Assembly: GCA_018398575.1 (NCBI GenBank)
Contig: JAGTXZ010000021.1
Span: forward strand, 2,418,001-2,482,000
Origin: Ampelomyces quisqualis
Taxonomy: Eukaryota; Ascomycota; Dothideomycetes; Pleosporales; Phaeosphaeriaceae
Length of the DNA: 64,000 nucleotides
Direction: 5' to 3'
Part shown: piece after piece, positions 22,667-34,407 of the stretch
Layout: each line of letters begins with the position of its first letter
Position numbering within the stretch: the stretch's first letter is position 1
Notes under the pieces: generated by a model
Database searches by the model: none
What the model saw: only the letters and a program-made list of their open reading frames with translations
Told to the model about the DNA's origin: nothing
Translations under genes and position numbers: made by a program

Positions 22667-23055
22667 ACATTTGCGATGGTCCTTTTATACTTGAAGACTT
22701 GACTTTGAATTGCGTGCTGCTTTGCGAAATCTCTGGGTGGAAACCTCTGTATGAACACCTGCATGCCTGCTTCAAGAAGATCGAACAGTACTTTGATCTA
22801 GTAGTTCTGCCGAATCAAAAGTCCCACATGCCATTATGACAGCATTGCCATAGCAGTCCAAACCAGATCCTAGCCAGCCCACATGACCCAATGCTTGCGC
22901 CGGAACTCCTTGCTGGCCGCGCAGCTAGCTTTCAGTATGTAGTATGTCTGCATTGCTCTCGGAGAGCACATGTCTGTTCTCGCGCCATGCCCGATATGAT
23001 GCAAGCGCTGTTGCCGGACATGCAATGCTTGGATCGTGCCTGCCTGACCACCCGT
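22667..23055. other. Intergenic, convergent 3' flanks
   Basis: 389 bases between the AT-hook gene and OST4; nothing supported. Confidence 0.35.
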
Positions 23056-23208
23056 CTAGCTCCTGGCCTTGCGCGCTGCGACTTTCGGCTTTTCTGCCGC
23101 TGCGTGTTCTTCTGAATTGATCTCGAGGAAGTGGTACAGGACGATGAGCAGCATAGCTGCACTTCCGAGGAAGATGGCGAGCGAGTAAAGTTGGCTATCG
23201 CTGATCAT
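23056..23208 (-). CDS. OST4: Oligosaccharyltransferase subunit OST4
   Basis: Tiny single-pass subunit of the ER oligosaccharyltransferase that N-glycosylates nascent proteins; in yeast it bridges Stt3 to Ost3/Ost6. Fifty residues in one exon from the ATG at 23208 to the TAG at 23056. The N-terminus MISDSQLYSLAIFLGSAAML closely follows the OST4 pattern (MISDxQLxSLA, then a hydrophobic helix, then YH). The membrane helix covers about residues 8-27. The C-terminal tail is longer and more basic than in yeast (EKPKVAARKARS). Such a short gene is easily missed by automatic annotation. It is divergent from TMA46 with 428 bases between starts. Confidence 0.88.
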   Translation of the reverse strand: MISDSQLYSLAIFLGSAAMLLIVLYHFLEINSEEHAAAEKPKVAARKARS

Positions 23209-23636
23209 GCTGGCTATGAGGGCGCGTTGGGAGGGTGTTTGGGTTCGTAAGCCTGCTATAAGCGATCAGCACGGCAATTGTTGTTGGAGAAAGAGCCGCT
23301 TTCGTACAGCAGCTGAGAACGAGAGAACTCAAGTAGTAGCGGAGAGAGCGTCAATTGCTTGTGTTGCGATGTGGATTGCGGGTTCGCGTGCGACAAGGCC
23401 ACCTGGAGACCTCGAGCTTCCGAAAGTAGGGCGAGAGCTGGCTCGAGCGCGATATCTCCGCCACCAAGGATCTTTCCCGTTTCCACCCCACACATCGTCA
23501 TTCTCACTTTGACACACACAGCCCTACAATATCCCACCCCCACCACGACCAGGCGCCAATCTTCCCCAGCCAGCACCCCCGAAATAATCCGCCGTTCCGT
23601 TGCACCCACGCTCATTTAGCATCTTCCCCAGTCAAG
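23209..23636. promoter_or_regulatory. Divergent intergenic region, OST4 / TMA46
   Basis: 428 bases between opposite starts. The last 150 bases before TMA46 are C/A-rich, as in many fungal 5' leaders. No gene supported inside. Confidence 0.4.
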
Positions 23637-24700
23637 ATGCCACCAAAAGGCAAGGGCGAGCAGCCCAAGGTGAAGAAGGTGGCCGTCGACAAGACGTTTG
23701 GTATGAAAAACAAGAAAGGAGGGGCCGCGCAAAGACAGATCAAGCAAATCAACGCCACCGCTGCCTCTGGGGGCACGCCCGAACAGAAGAAGAGGGAAGC
23801 GGAAAAGCTGCAGAGAGAAAAAGAAAAGGCGGCAGCAGAGGCAGCGCGCAAAGAAGTCGCCGACCTGTTCAAACCCGTCCAAATACAAAAGGTTCCGTTT
23901 GGTGTGGACCCCAAGACGATTCTCTGTCAATTTTTCAAGAAAGGCAACTGCGAAAAAGGTAAGAAATGCAAGTTCTCGCACGATCTCAACGTGGAGCGCA
24001 AGACCGAGAAGAGGAGTTTGTATACGGACAACAGAGACAAGGAAGAAGAGGCAGAAGAGAAGAAGAAGGACAACATGACTGAGTGGGATGAGGAGAAGTT
24101 GCGCAACGTTGTGCTCAGCAAACACGGCAACCCCAAGACCACCACAGACAAAGTGTGCAAGTACTTTATCCAGGCAATCGAGGACCAGAAATATGGATGG
24201 TTCTGGACATGTCCAAATGGCGGAGATGCTTGTATGTACAGGCATTCGCTACCTCCAGGGTAAGTTTTGACAGTGTTTGCAATGCCTGAGACACAAGACT
24301 TATCATTCACAGATTTATAATCAAGACCAAGGAGCAACGTGCCGCAGAAAAGGCGCTCATGGCCAACTCGCCAATGGCTACTCTGACCCTCGAAGACTTT
24401 CTCGAATCCGAGCGCCACAAGCTCACCGGCACACTCACACCCGTCACTGAAGAAACCTTTGCAAAATGGAAGAAGGAGCGCATAGACAAGAAGTTGGCCG
24501 AAGACGAGGCCAAGAAGATGAAAGACGCCACCGGTCGTGCCATGTTCGAAAAGGGCGACTGGCAGGACAGCGATGCAGACAGTGATGATGAGGACGCAGG
24601 ATGGAATTTGGAAGCTATGCGCAGAGAGACCGAGGCTGCACGAGCAAGAAAGGAGGAAGAGAGAATAGCTGCATCGTTGGGCGAGATGACCGTCTCTTGA
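23637..24700 (+). CDS. TMA46: CCCH zinc-finger translation-associated protein TMA46 (ZC3H15/DFRP1 family)
   Basis: Ribosome-associated partner of the developmentally regulated GTPase Rbg1/DRG1, cytosolic. Exons 23637-24259 and 24313-24700 give 336 residues, matching the family. The N-terminus MPPKGKGEQPKVKKVAVDKT is the conserved start. Finger 1 is C97-C105-C111-H115 (CQFFKKGNCEKGKKCKFSH). Finger 2 is C174-C192-C199-H203, with the long loop typical of this family. The DFRP region follows in exon 2: ALMANSPMATLTLEDFLESE and FAKWKKERIDKKLAEDEAKK. A Lys/Glu coiled coil covers about 50-75. The intron is 53 bases with a GTAAGT donor. Confidence 0.93.
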
Positions 24701-25500
24701 TTTACACGACACTTTACTCGCTACAATGATGGAGCGAAGGAGCCGGGCCACGACTGCCCCAACTTGCCACACGATGCTGCAAAAGCTTGCGGGGCATGAT
24801 GCAAGAAGGAACGGAGGTTTCAGACTGGGCTAGCAGCATATTCGTGATGACTTGCATGACATTACTCCTGGTCTAAGTGCTAGACCATTAGGTGTCGGCG
24901 TTCAGGTGAAGCTATCTAGGATGGACGTGATCTTTATGTTATACTATTCCTGATTGAACAGATGTATGGATACACAGATGCACTCGCTGCGCTCAACTAT
25001 GTTCTGAACTCGATGCCTTTGCTCAAGGTACTGCGATTCCACTTCTGTGATGTCGTGGCGGGATCGTAGCAGTCTGCCCTTTTGGCATAACAGAGCTAGT
25101 TATCTTTGACAAGCATCCCGCCTGACTCTGACCTATCGTGCCATTGTCGGGCTATATCTCTCATTGCCCCGCAAATACCTTCAAACTCCCTTGGCAAGTG
25201 TGTTCTCTTCAAGACCCTACAAACTTGACATGTGCTGCGAGGCAGTATGTGTGAGATGACTTCTAGAGTGTATTACTTGTCTCACAACTGTCAGCGCCAT
25301 ATCACTAAGACTGATCACATGGCTTTCACAGAATAATCCATAACGTTGGGATGAGCAAATTAGGGCTTTTCGGATTTTGTCCATGTCATATATGTACAAA
25401 GCAAAGCATACAGTGAATACGTACAACAGACGCACATACATTCCGACAATGAAGAAGATAATTCACGCTATGCAACACTTGAACGGCAGAATTCTCCCAT
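24701..25500. other. Intergenic, convergent 3' flanks
   Basis: 800 bases between the stops of TMA46 and the monooxygenase gene; no coding or RNA feature supported. Confidence 0.35.
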
Positions 25501-27438
25501 CTACAAACTCGCCTTCTCCCCACCCAACTTCCTCCCCGTGATGACGCCAAAATACCGATTCAGCGCATCACACGTCCCACTCCCTTCCTCCAGCCCAACA
25601 ACCACGCCAACATACCCGTCAGGCCTAACCACCACAATCCCACCTTTCTCCTCGTCCAGCCCCATCTTGGCGTGCGCAGCGGCCTTGGCGTCAGGAACGC
25701 GCTGGTCCCAGACATCGTCTGCGTAAACATGGTCCGCATACCTCGCCAGCAGCGGCGGCAACTGCTCATCGACATGAATGCGACACCTAGGATTGGCAAA
25801 GACGAGCGCGAGGGAAAGGAACGCCGTATGCGGATTATCATGTTCGTGGTAGCGGTCAGTCTTGTCGAGATCGGAGAAGAAAAACGTCGAGAAGAATGAT
25901 GTTGGGTTGGCCATGTTGGATGCGAGATGTGTGAGCGCCGTGCGTGTTTTTTCGACGGCCCCGCCGAATACGAACATGCGGTAGGAGCCGTTCAGGGGGA
26001 TTTCTTGCTCGAGGTGTACGACGTTGGCGTCGACGACGCGCGTTACGGTTGATGGAGTGAGGATGCGGCCTGTGCGCTGGGTGGTGCCGTGTTCGTAGGA
26101 GAGGAACAGTGGGTGTTGAGCGGGGTGTTCGGGGCCCCAGTTTATGGTGTTGGGGTTGTATGCTACGCCGTAGCCGGAGGTGAACTCGCAGGATGCTTTG
26201 AACGTCTTGATGAATTCATTTTCGACGGGCTCGTTAGATGCGGCGCCAGCAACTTCGCCGGCTGAGGGGATACGTGTGGAAAAGAGTTTGGCGTAGCGGG
26301 CGTCGAAGTCGAGGAGCGATTCGGCGATAAGTTGTCGTTCAGATTCGTAGGTTTTGAGAACGTCGCGTGCTGCCCAGCCATTTTCAACGTGGTGGATCTT
26401 CCAAGCCAGATTGACCGCGTCGATGAAAGCAGTGTTCATACCCTGGCCTGCCTTTGGCGAATGTGTATGACAAGCATCGCCGCCCATGAATACGCGCTCA
26501 TCAAGTGTGTATCTTTCCGCAATGCCTTGACCGATCGGGTACACCGAGTACCACTCTATCCGATCCCAGGTAATGGTGTATGGCTTGAGAATTGCCTGTG
26601 CTAGTCGCTGAGTCTCTTCTGCCGTGACCGTCTTGCGTGGATCCCAATCTTTGTCTGTAGAGCTCGCCACTTGGATGTAGAGGCGGACCATGTTATTTTC
26701 GCGAGGAATGACCATAATGCTACCTGCATCGGAGTGGATTGTGCATTTCATCTGACATTGGTCAATTATTGTTCCGCTTTCACTAATCAATCGTCATACC
26801 TTGATATCTGGGAAGTTGGTCCGTACGACACCGTCCATAACGCCCCACACGTGTGCAATTGGATCCTTGTACCGAATCTTCACACCAAGCTGGTCTCTAA
26901 CAAAACTTCTTGCACCTTCTCCGCTGAAGAGGTACTTTGCGCGTACAGTTTCCGACATTGTGCCATCGACATGCGCCAAGTTGACTTGAACCGGGTATAT
27001 GGGGTCTTTGCCATCGTTCTTGAACCCAGTGATGGTCCAAGGTCTTTGTAGCTGTGTTCCGCTCTTCTCCATATCCTCGATGAAGACACGCTCAATCAAG
27101 CCTTGGTGGAGAAGTGTGGTGAAAGGGTATCGCGCATCTATGAACTTTGGACAACTAGCCCAGGTGCCTGTTCGGTGGATGCCTTTAGAGTTTGGATCCC
27201 AGAAAGCAACTTCGTACACCTTCGCAGGCTCATGCTCCATGATTCTTCGCTTCAGGCCCATGTTGCGCAGTAGGTCTAGGGAGCGAGGCTGGATGCCATC
27301 TGCGCGTCCGGTTGGTGTTGGCCCGGGTCTGTTGTCAATGTGCTTGATCTTATAACCCCATCGTGCAAGACATGTTGATAAACAAAGCCCGACAGGTCCC
27401 GCGCCAACAATGACGATGTCGTACTTCTCAACCGCCAT
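25501..27438 (-). CDS. FAD-dependent phenol 2-monooxygenase-like aromatic hydroxylase
   Basis: Class A flavoprotein hydroxylase that would use NADPH and oxygen to hydroxylate a phenolic substrate. Exons 27438-26800 and 26751-25501 give 629 residues, the normal size for phenol 2-monooxygenases. FAD-binding GxGxxG is at residues 12-17 (VIVGAGPVG). The GRADGIQPRSLDLL segment, and the second FAD motif RVFMGGDACHTHSPKAGQGM, are both intact. The C-terminal thioredoxin-like domain runs from about residue 430 (YGVAYNPNTINWG) to the end. The 48-base intron has donor GTATGA and acceptor GTCAG. A further in-frame start upstream is not ATG. It stands alone next to a gene-poor region; no partner catabolic gene is visible, so the substrate is undetermined. 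Confidence 0.92.
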
Positions 27439-28739
27439 GGCGAATCGTTCGATGTGCGATGAGGGAAAATAAATTAAATACCCCAAACAATCTGAAACTC
27501 TCGCGATGGTAGCATTGATAGATGTCGATGATCAAGACGGGATAGAATAGATTCAACCAGGGGTTGGGTTCAGCACCAACAGCTGCGCGGCAGGCCTCTT
27601 TAAGAGGCCAAAGTTAGTGTCAGGGGCCGGATCCATGGCAAATAGCACGGCAATAAAATCGGATGCGCAGATTCTCGAGGCTGGAGACTAGAGGGGCGCC
27701 AGCCAGCATGCGTCATGTTGCGGGGATGTGGGCGGATCTGCTGAGCGGCACTTTGATACCAAGCTGTCGGTCGTGCCTTGCCTATTTGGGTATAAGCGAG
27801 GGTTAACGGCGACGATAACCCGCAGTAAACTCGGGGAAGGTGGGCGCAAAAGGTCCATCATCGGGACACTACAAGTACCGTGAAGACTTCCCAGGTAAAT
27901 GTGACTGTCACCATCTTCGCAACCTCGTGCGAGGTTAGGGACGATCGTTGTCTAGCCAGTCTTGTCATGAATGGTAAGCATGGTATCCTCCGAACGAAGT
28001 CTTCTACGAGATTAATAAAGCCGACGGCTGTAGATTTCGAAACATTCTTTTGATTCAATGTGTTCAAGAAACCATCAAGCTCAGCTGTGGACCGTTAAAG
28101 GCATCGTCAACCACGAAGAAGAATCAGATCGGCAACATCTAGGGATGCACTTAATGCTTTGGGGCCCCGCCTTTGGACCACTAGCGGCACAGACTCAACA
28201 AAGTTACTTCCGTCTCCTTCAGAACCTTCCAGAGATCCAGGTTCTTGCTGTATACTTACTTCCGGCCGAGCGAGTCGGTATTGTCCAGTCACTTATTTGT
28301 CACTTAGGTGTCATCGTAAGGTGCAGTACGCGTATGAATGCAAGGGACGACATTGACTAGCGAAACATTGATGTAAAGACAAGGCGATAGGCTCTTACAT
28401 TTTCGTTACTACCCCTGGGATGGGAAGAGGCTTTAGATAAAGTGTTAGGATACTACCACTATGCATCAAAAGGTGCAACCTAACAACACGTGAAACAGAT
28501 TTACGCATCTTAGCTGCTAGTTAGCTCTGTTATTATCTTTAAGGTAGCCTACACACGAAGTGTAAAACCTCTCAGCATCTAAGAAGTTACTTGGGTTAAC
28601 AGCGCCATCTGCTGGTAGTTAAAGCGACAACCTAGTTGTATAGGCAATGTTACCCGTCTAGCCGATAATTTACAATTTAGACATAAGCACGTTAAGGCAT
28701 AACCTGGCGTTGCCTAGCCTACTAAAGGTATACACTTAG
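27439..28739. other. Gene-free region upstream of the monooxygenase, increasingly AT-rich
   Basis: About 1.3 kb containing the monooxygenase promoter. From about 28400 the sequence becomes AT-rich with many short open frames and no domain. Nothing further supported. Confidence 0.35.
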
Positions 28740-29316
28740 GGTACAAATGCGGTGTAAAAAACCTGGCGCGGTGTTAATATAAACTGCAATATTGTGTAAA
28801 CTTACTCTTTTATACCGCATGTAGAGAGAATTTACACAGGTGCAGTGATCTTTTACCTTACACTTTTATTTGTATACAAGACGTTTGCATTTACTGCTAA
28901 GCTTTTTATTAGCATGTAAGATTTTAGTGTTTGCTACTAAGCTTTTTTCTTGCTTATTCTCAATCCCTCTCTATCTCTCCTAATCTTCTACCTTTTCTCT
29001 CTCTCTCTTTAAAACCTACTTAACCCGCAATTTTAAACTGCGTGTAAATACCTAAAAGACGTGTTCTTAAGGCTAGGTAGCAGGAAATTAGAGGTGTAGA
29101 AGAAAAGCAAGGAGGAGAAGTAGAGAGAAAGAGAAACCACGAAGTTAAAGAACTTACTCTGTACACAAGGAATAGTGGATAATACACCTGCTTATCTGTG
29201 TAAATTTATCTAGACAGTGTAAATATACACGCTGTAGTGGTGTTTCTAGGGGGGATTCTGCGGGCTTTTCTTACATGAGTCTAAGCGGGGTATTTTATGT
29301 ACACCGCATCTGTACC
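28740..29316. mobile_element. Putative foldback/MITE-like element with nested inverted repeats
   Basis: The left end GGTACAAATGCGGTGTA (28740-28756) and the right end, read on the minus strand from 29316, GGTACAGATGCGGTGTA, match at 16 of 17 positions. A second, perfect 11-base inverted pair AATTTACACAG lies inside at 28829-28839 and 29196-29206. Both pairs share nearly the same centre (about 29020). A pyrimidine-rich block (28961-29013) faces a purine-rich block (29097-29137) across that centre. There is no coding capacity. These are features of non-autonomous foldback elements. I could not define target-site duplications. Confidence 0.5.
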
Positions 29317-30207
29317 GCAGTAATAGTAATGTCGTTGAAGAAAGAAATAGTCCTACGTGAAGCATGCGTTCTATACATGTATATTAACGTTGAAACCTAT
29401 TTAGTTATCGTACCATTATATCATTTCACGTTGTGAGGAAGAAAAATACGTAGTAGTAATTGAGGTATAGGTTTTGGGGTTTAGTATCAAGAACAGTATT
29501 GCGGTCGAAGGTAAAGGTAGAGGATTGTACCAAACCACTTAACTGTCTTGAGCACATCCCAATAACTTATAGAGGGTACTCAAGTGGTCTTGCCTATTGT
29601 GTAGGAGGTACACCAATTTCGAAACAAACTTAAGCTTGCTAAGCAATATGTATACAACAGTTGTACAGCAGGCATCGGCCCTATAAAACCTACCTACAAC
29701 CCCTAGACACACACGCTCGCAACCTTAAACTGCTTTTGTAGACTGGTTATTCCTGGTTTTCAACATCGTTTGTACCTATTCCCACATTCCAAGCGTGAGT
29801 AGGAACGTACGCGATAGCCTTGAACGTCGAGGAGAGCAACTCTTTCTTAGCACTGTCATATTATGACCGTCATTAGTTCCCTCAAGAAGAGAATCCAAGG
29901 CTTTCAGTCTTCTAAGAACCTTGACCAGCTCTATCTCCGCCGTTCCAGTGGCTAGCACTACGTTCTTTGCGACGATGCTTCCTACAAAGCGTAGACTTTG
30001 ATAGAGACCCCGAGGTGTTTACCATATCCCAATTTCCTCGAAAAATGATTGCTACATGAGCATTTCCATCAAAGATAGAGCTTTCGTAAGCTTTCTCTGC
30101 TGTGAACTCCGTAGCTGATGTTTCGTCGCTGCCTTGCGCCACAGTGCATAAACTTTATTGAGTCCTCTGAGAGGACAAAAAAAAGTCAAAAAGAATGTAT
30201 TGTTGTT
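29317..30207. other. Gene-free region between the foldback element and tRNA-Ile
   Basis: About 890 bases with only short open frames without recognisable content. Confidence 0.35.
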
Positions 30208-30299
30208 GGTCACTACGAGGGTCGAACTCGCGACCTTGGCGTGTCACAGCCTCAGACGAGCTATTAGCACCACGCTCTAACCAACTGAGCTAAGCGACC
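30208..30299 (-). tRNA. tRNA-Ile (anticodon AAU) with a 19-base intron
   Basis: Minus strand. The acceptor arm GGTCGCT pairs with AGTGACC over seven positions, including one G-T. The D arm is GCTCAGTTGGTTAGAGC. The anticodon stem TGGTG/CGCCA encloses loop CTAATA followed by A, with the intron at 30243-30261 at the canonical site between positions 37 and 38. The T arm contains GAGTTCGACCCTC. The spliced length is 73 bases. The anticodon AAT (read as IAU after deamination) identifies tRNA-Ile. Confidence 0.93.
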
Positions 30300-31194
30300 G
30301 GTTTCACTGGTGCTTCTTTCTGCTAGATAGGACATATCACTGCGTTCAACAGAATGCGTTCTCGTGAGACCTGCTAGTTATCCTTTGGTGGGGCTGCATC
30401 TTACCCATGAGACAAGTCACTTAGTGAGCCAGCGATTCTCCGCAATCAGTTCAAAATAATTTTGAAACCCCCCATGACCTATCGGTACAGCCTTTGTCGT
30501 TTGATAGTCTAGCCTGGAGCAACTTAACGTCTTATCAGTGTACACCGAATGCGCTCGTAGAGATGCGAATACCTCGAGGATAGTGCATGACCTACTACGC
30601 AATCTTGCGACCTCAGATACTGCTGCCAGGTTCAACGATACTCCGTCGTCGGAGACATAGACAATTCAGAGTACAGTGGTTACCGATCTATTAGTAGTGA
30701 GGGATGTGTTCTCCCATCGCCTTTCTACAGCCCCGCTCCGAAATTTGCGAAATCTCAGTCGCATTTGGAAAGTCCATCTGTAGACGAATGTGTGCGGGCT
30801 TGTGACTGGTCGAATACGGGCATCTCAGCCCTGGTCTGCTTAGGTGTTTTTATACATCTCCAATGCCTACTAGCGAGCGTGGGCTGTGCATATGGCTGCT
30901 GCCAGATAATCGCCTGCACTGCTGTGGATTTGAGATGGCATCGCGAATGCTTATTGACCGATGGATGACTGTGGGACTCGCTGTACATACCAGACTAGAT
31001 GAAGCCGATGATATACCATCTGAAAGGACAAGCTTCGCCTTCTCCACTTTGTCTTTTCCGAGATTGTGTTGTTCCACCTGCGCGTCCATAGCTCAATGAG
31101 AAGGCTGTTCGCTTGTCACAAATGTCGCGCTTCGTTGACAGCAGACTGATGTGATGTTCTCTCCGATCATCCTCAAAGGTCCCTTTTGAGGAGT
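30300..31194. other. Gene-free region
   Basis: About 900 bases between the tRNA and the G-patch gene. Small open frames only; no supported feature. Confidence 0.35.
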
Positions 31195-31899
31195 CTATGC
31201 GTCAAGGTGGCCGAGATACTTCTCGACCTGATCGTTTCCGTAGAACATCCTCTGCAATTTGTCGTGTTTCTTCTTTTCCACCGTCGCGAGCTTCCTCATC
31301 TTGCCTGCATCCAACCTCCCATCTTTGACGTCCGCAGCACTTGCACCTCCGAGGGCTCTCTTCTTTTCGTGATCTTTCTTGTCAATCCCCAAGCCGAACT
31401 TATCCCGCTTCTCCTTCGGCACCAGCGGGAACAGCATGCCTTGACCAGTTGCACCTAAGCCCACGCGCGCATCAACATCGTATCCGTGCTTCGACATGTA
31501 TTTCAGTCCCATCCTCGTGCGATCGATGGCGGAAGGTATGGGTGTACGGGGCAGTGCAGCTTGATGTGTCGGAGAAAGATAGTGCATTCGTTGATCTTGT
31601 TCCTTCACCGGGTGGCCGCAAATACCACATGACGGATAAGCCTCTGGTTTCGGCTGCGGCTGGCCATTGGGAAACATGATGGCCAAGTATTTCTCCGCCA
31701 TTGTGTTGCAGTTGCTGGTAGCCGCAAGGATAGGGGCGTCTGGCGCCGCAGAAACGAATTGTATCGGATTCTTCCATAACCCGCGACCATATGCGGGATG
31801 TTCGACAAACGGGGCAGTAGAGACGTCGGCATCGTTGTAGCGGGGATCCTCGGCGTACTGGTCCTCCTCTGTGCGCGTGGTCATGATGGGTGCAGCCAT
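31195..31899 (-). CDS. Zinc-finger and G-patch domain protein
   Basis: Probable nuclear RNA-processing factor; G-patch proteins commonly activate DEAH-box helicases. Single exon, 234 residues from the ATG at 31899. A short C2H2-like finger spans about 91-112 (C91, C94, H106, H112 in CGICGHPVKE then MHYLSPTH). The G-patch follows at about 128-172: MGLKYMSKHGYDVDARVGLG, then GQGMLFPLVPKEKRDKFGLG. The C-terminus is Lys-rich and helical. The partner helicase is unknown. It is divergent from the SDR gene with 259 bases between starts. Confidence 0.87.
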   Translation of the reverse strand: MAAPIMTTRTEEDQYAEDPRYNDADVSTAPFVEHPAYGRGLWKNPIQFVSAAPDAPILAATSNCNTMAEKYLAIMFPNGQPQPKPEAYPSCGICGHPVKEQDQRMHYLSPTHQAALPRTPIPSAIDRTRMGLKYMSKHGYDVDARVGLGATGQGMLFPLVPKEKRDKFGLGIDKKDHEKKRALGGASAADVKDGRLDAGKMRKLATVEKKKHDKLQRMFYGNDQVEKYLGHLDA

Positions 31900-32158
31900 G
31901 GCGGCGATTCGTGGGTATCGTGGAGTTGAGCGACAGGCTGAAATGGGATGAACCGAGTACGATACTCAATGCTCCGCGACGGTGGAAGGAGCGGCACCGC
32001 CGCAGTGGTATGTGAAGGTGCTGGGAGCGCGCCGCTTCAGGCGACGACAAGGTCTCCACGCGCAATCACATGTTCGATGACGCCACGTGCGTCGATCTGC
32101 TTAGCGAGCCACCATCGTTCCGGAATGCTTAACCCTTTCCGTACCACTCCCTCCAACA
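31900..32158. promoter_or_regulatory. Putative bidirectional promoter, G-patch / SDR
   Basis: 259 bases between opposite starts with no gene inside; shared promoter inferred from spacing. Confidence 0.4.
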
Positions 32159-33430
32159 ATGCCCGTCAACATCCTCGCCCAGGCTTTCGCTGAGGGGTTA
32201 TCTTCTATACCACTCGGCTGGACCGTGGTGAAGGTAGTACCCGCTCTCGCACTTCTGTACCTGCTAAAATGGTACTTCAATGGCGCGGTCAACGGATCGG
32301 AGCGGAATATGCACTCGAAAGTGATCATGGTCACGGTGAGCTTCTATGCCTTTACTCTGCGGCTTGAGGACTATCGCTGACGTTCAGAACAGGGAGGTAC
32401 GGCTGGGATCGGCGCTGAAGTCGTCAAAGCGCTCGCATCTCGCGGTGCACAAATCATCCTCCTCGTCCAGCAGCCGCTTACCGATCCCTTTTTCGTGGAC
32501 TACATCGAAGACTTGCGCACCGAGTGTGGAAACGAGCTTATTACTGCCGAACATGTCGACCTGACCTCTTTACATAGCATACGGCTGTTCGCGACGAAAT
32601 GGGTCGACAACGCACCCCCACGCAGGCTGGACATGATCGTGCTCTGCGCAAACACAATGACGCCCCCTGGAGGAAAGGCAACAATGACAGAAGATGGTCT
32701 AGAATCTACCTGGGGTCTGAACTATATCGCCAACTTCCACTTGCTCAGCATACTCAGCCCTGCTCTTCGAGCACAACCACCGGACAGAGATGTCCGCATT
32801 ATCTTTGGGACTTGCAGTGCATACATGGGTGGCAGATTACCAGAATTTGACACAAAGTCGAAGAAAGGAGGAAAGGCAAAGTCTGATCAGATTGGGCCAG
32901 CACCTACAAGTGTGTATGCGGCCTCGAAGCTCGCACTGATGACCTTTGCTGTTGCATTCCAGAAGCACTTGTCCACTTATGCTCGCCCGGATAAGAAGCC
33001 CATGAATGCACGCGTCATTATGGTTGACCCAGGCTGGACTCGAACGCCTGGCATGCGGCGTTTTCTTACCTTTGGTTCGCTATGGGGCCTTGCGCTATAC
33101 CTCTTCATGTGGCCGTTTTGGTGGCTGGTACTCAAGAGCGGCGACCAAGGTGCGCAAACATTCCTGTATGCAGCGATGGAGGCACAATGGGGCCGAGGAG
33201 ACGGCAACTATTTCTTGAAAGAGTGCAGGCGGATAAACTGGGCACGAAAGGAGATTGAGGATGAGACACTACAACAGAAATTATGGGAGAGCAGCTCCAA
33301 GACCATCGAGCTTCTGGAAAAGGAGAGTGCCAAAAGGAGGGCACTGGAGAAAAAGGACAAAGAAAAGGCCGAAGCAAAAAGCACCGCACAGGAGGCTAGA
33401 AGCGGAGCGAAGCAGCGAAAAGCAACGTGA
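32159..33430 (+). CDS. Membrane-anchored short-chain dehydrogenase/reductase
   Basis: NAD(P)-dependent oxidoreductase; substrate not determinable. Exons 32159-32335 and 32393-33430 give 404 residues. A hydrophobic N-terminal segment covers about 23-40 (VVKVVPALALLYLLKWYF). The cofactor motif TGGTAGIG is at 59-66, created by the splice junction, so the 57-base intron is required. The catalytic residues S201 (FGTCSAY) and Y234-K238 (YAASK) are present; the family NNAG position is CANT. A second hydrophobic stretch lies at about 281-300 (WGLALYLFMWPFWWLVLKSG). The C-terminus is a charged coiled coil. Its two hydrophobic segments and size resemble ER or lipid-droplet retinol-dehydrogenase-like SDRs. 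Confidence 0.9.
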
Positions 33431-34407
33431 ATGACGCGGCCTCATAGTTTCGAAATGCAACACATCTTGTACGTTGCCGTTTAGAGAGATGGAAGAGTGA
33501 TTCAAATCTGTCAGAAGCCTGCGCGTTACGGTATGTACATTATATCGGGAATTGACGACATTCCAAGCACAGGTTCACATGCCAAACTCAGGCTTAGACA
33601 CCCCGTTCGATGCTATCCATATGGCCCAAGGTCTGACCTTGCTACAGACTAGTCGATACTGTTAACTTCTGATAAACGAGTTGGATGGGACAAGCACCAA
33701 GCCTAGCCATTATTCGTGGTCGGAAGACTACATGTTTGGTTGAACTTCGGTGCAGTCTGTCTGCCTTCAAGATGTAAAGTGATATTGTCGACTAAGAAAT
33801 CGTACTCTGATGCAGAGCATACAAGGCCTTTTTAGCATGCTAGAGGTGGCGCAAAAATGATCCAATCCCCCAATGCTTGTACTTGCGAGATTGCGAATCA
33901 TCGCTGGGCCTGGTGCAGGTCCATGGTGGCTTACGTTGCGTCATGCGCAGAGCCGCATGTGGGTCGACCGTTCAAGCGGGCCCGGGTACCTGCGTTGGAA
34001 GCTGCACTTACGCGTCATCTGCTCGTGTGCTCACACGACCCTTGGCCGGTGTACTTAATGGACTGTGGACCCTCAATGTCTCTGCTTTCAACGTAAGTTC
34101 CGCCATTGCACTTCTTTCACGGTCTTGAGCAAAATTGGGTCGAATAAAGATTATCTACTGTAGCTACAATTAGATCCCGTCTTGATCGCCTTCCGAACCA
34201 TAAGCCCATGGAACGTTACGACGGGATGGATAGTACCTCCGTGTCCTACAGAATCCACCATCAGAACAAGGTATAATGCAAGAAAATTCCACCAAAGAAT
34301 GACAACGTCACGTCGTAAGAGCTTGTCGAGAAGCGGAGTCCGCTTAGAATGCTCGTCCACGAGTATTGTGTTTGAATCCAAGCGTTTGCTACTCCACAGG
34401 TCGACCT
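33431..34407. other. Intergenic, convergent 3' flanks
   Basis: About 980 bases; overlapping short open frames near 33860-34130 in three frames have no recognisable content. Confidence 0.35.

Noticed and set aside
25501..27438. Aromatic-degradation or secondary-metabolite gene cluster
   Set aside because: Only one catabolic enzyme is present; neighbours are TMA46 and gene-free DNA.
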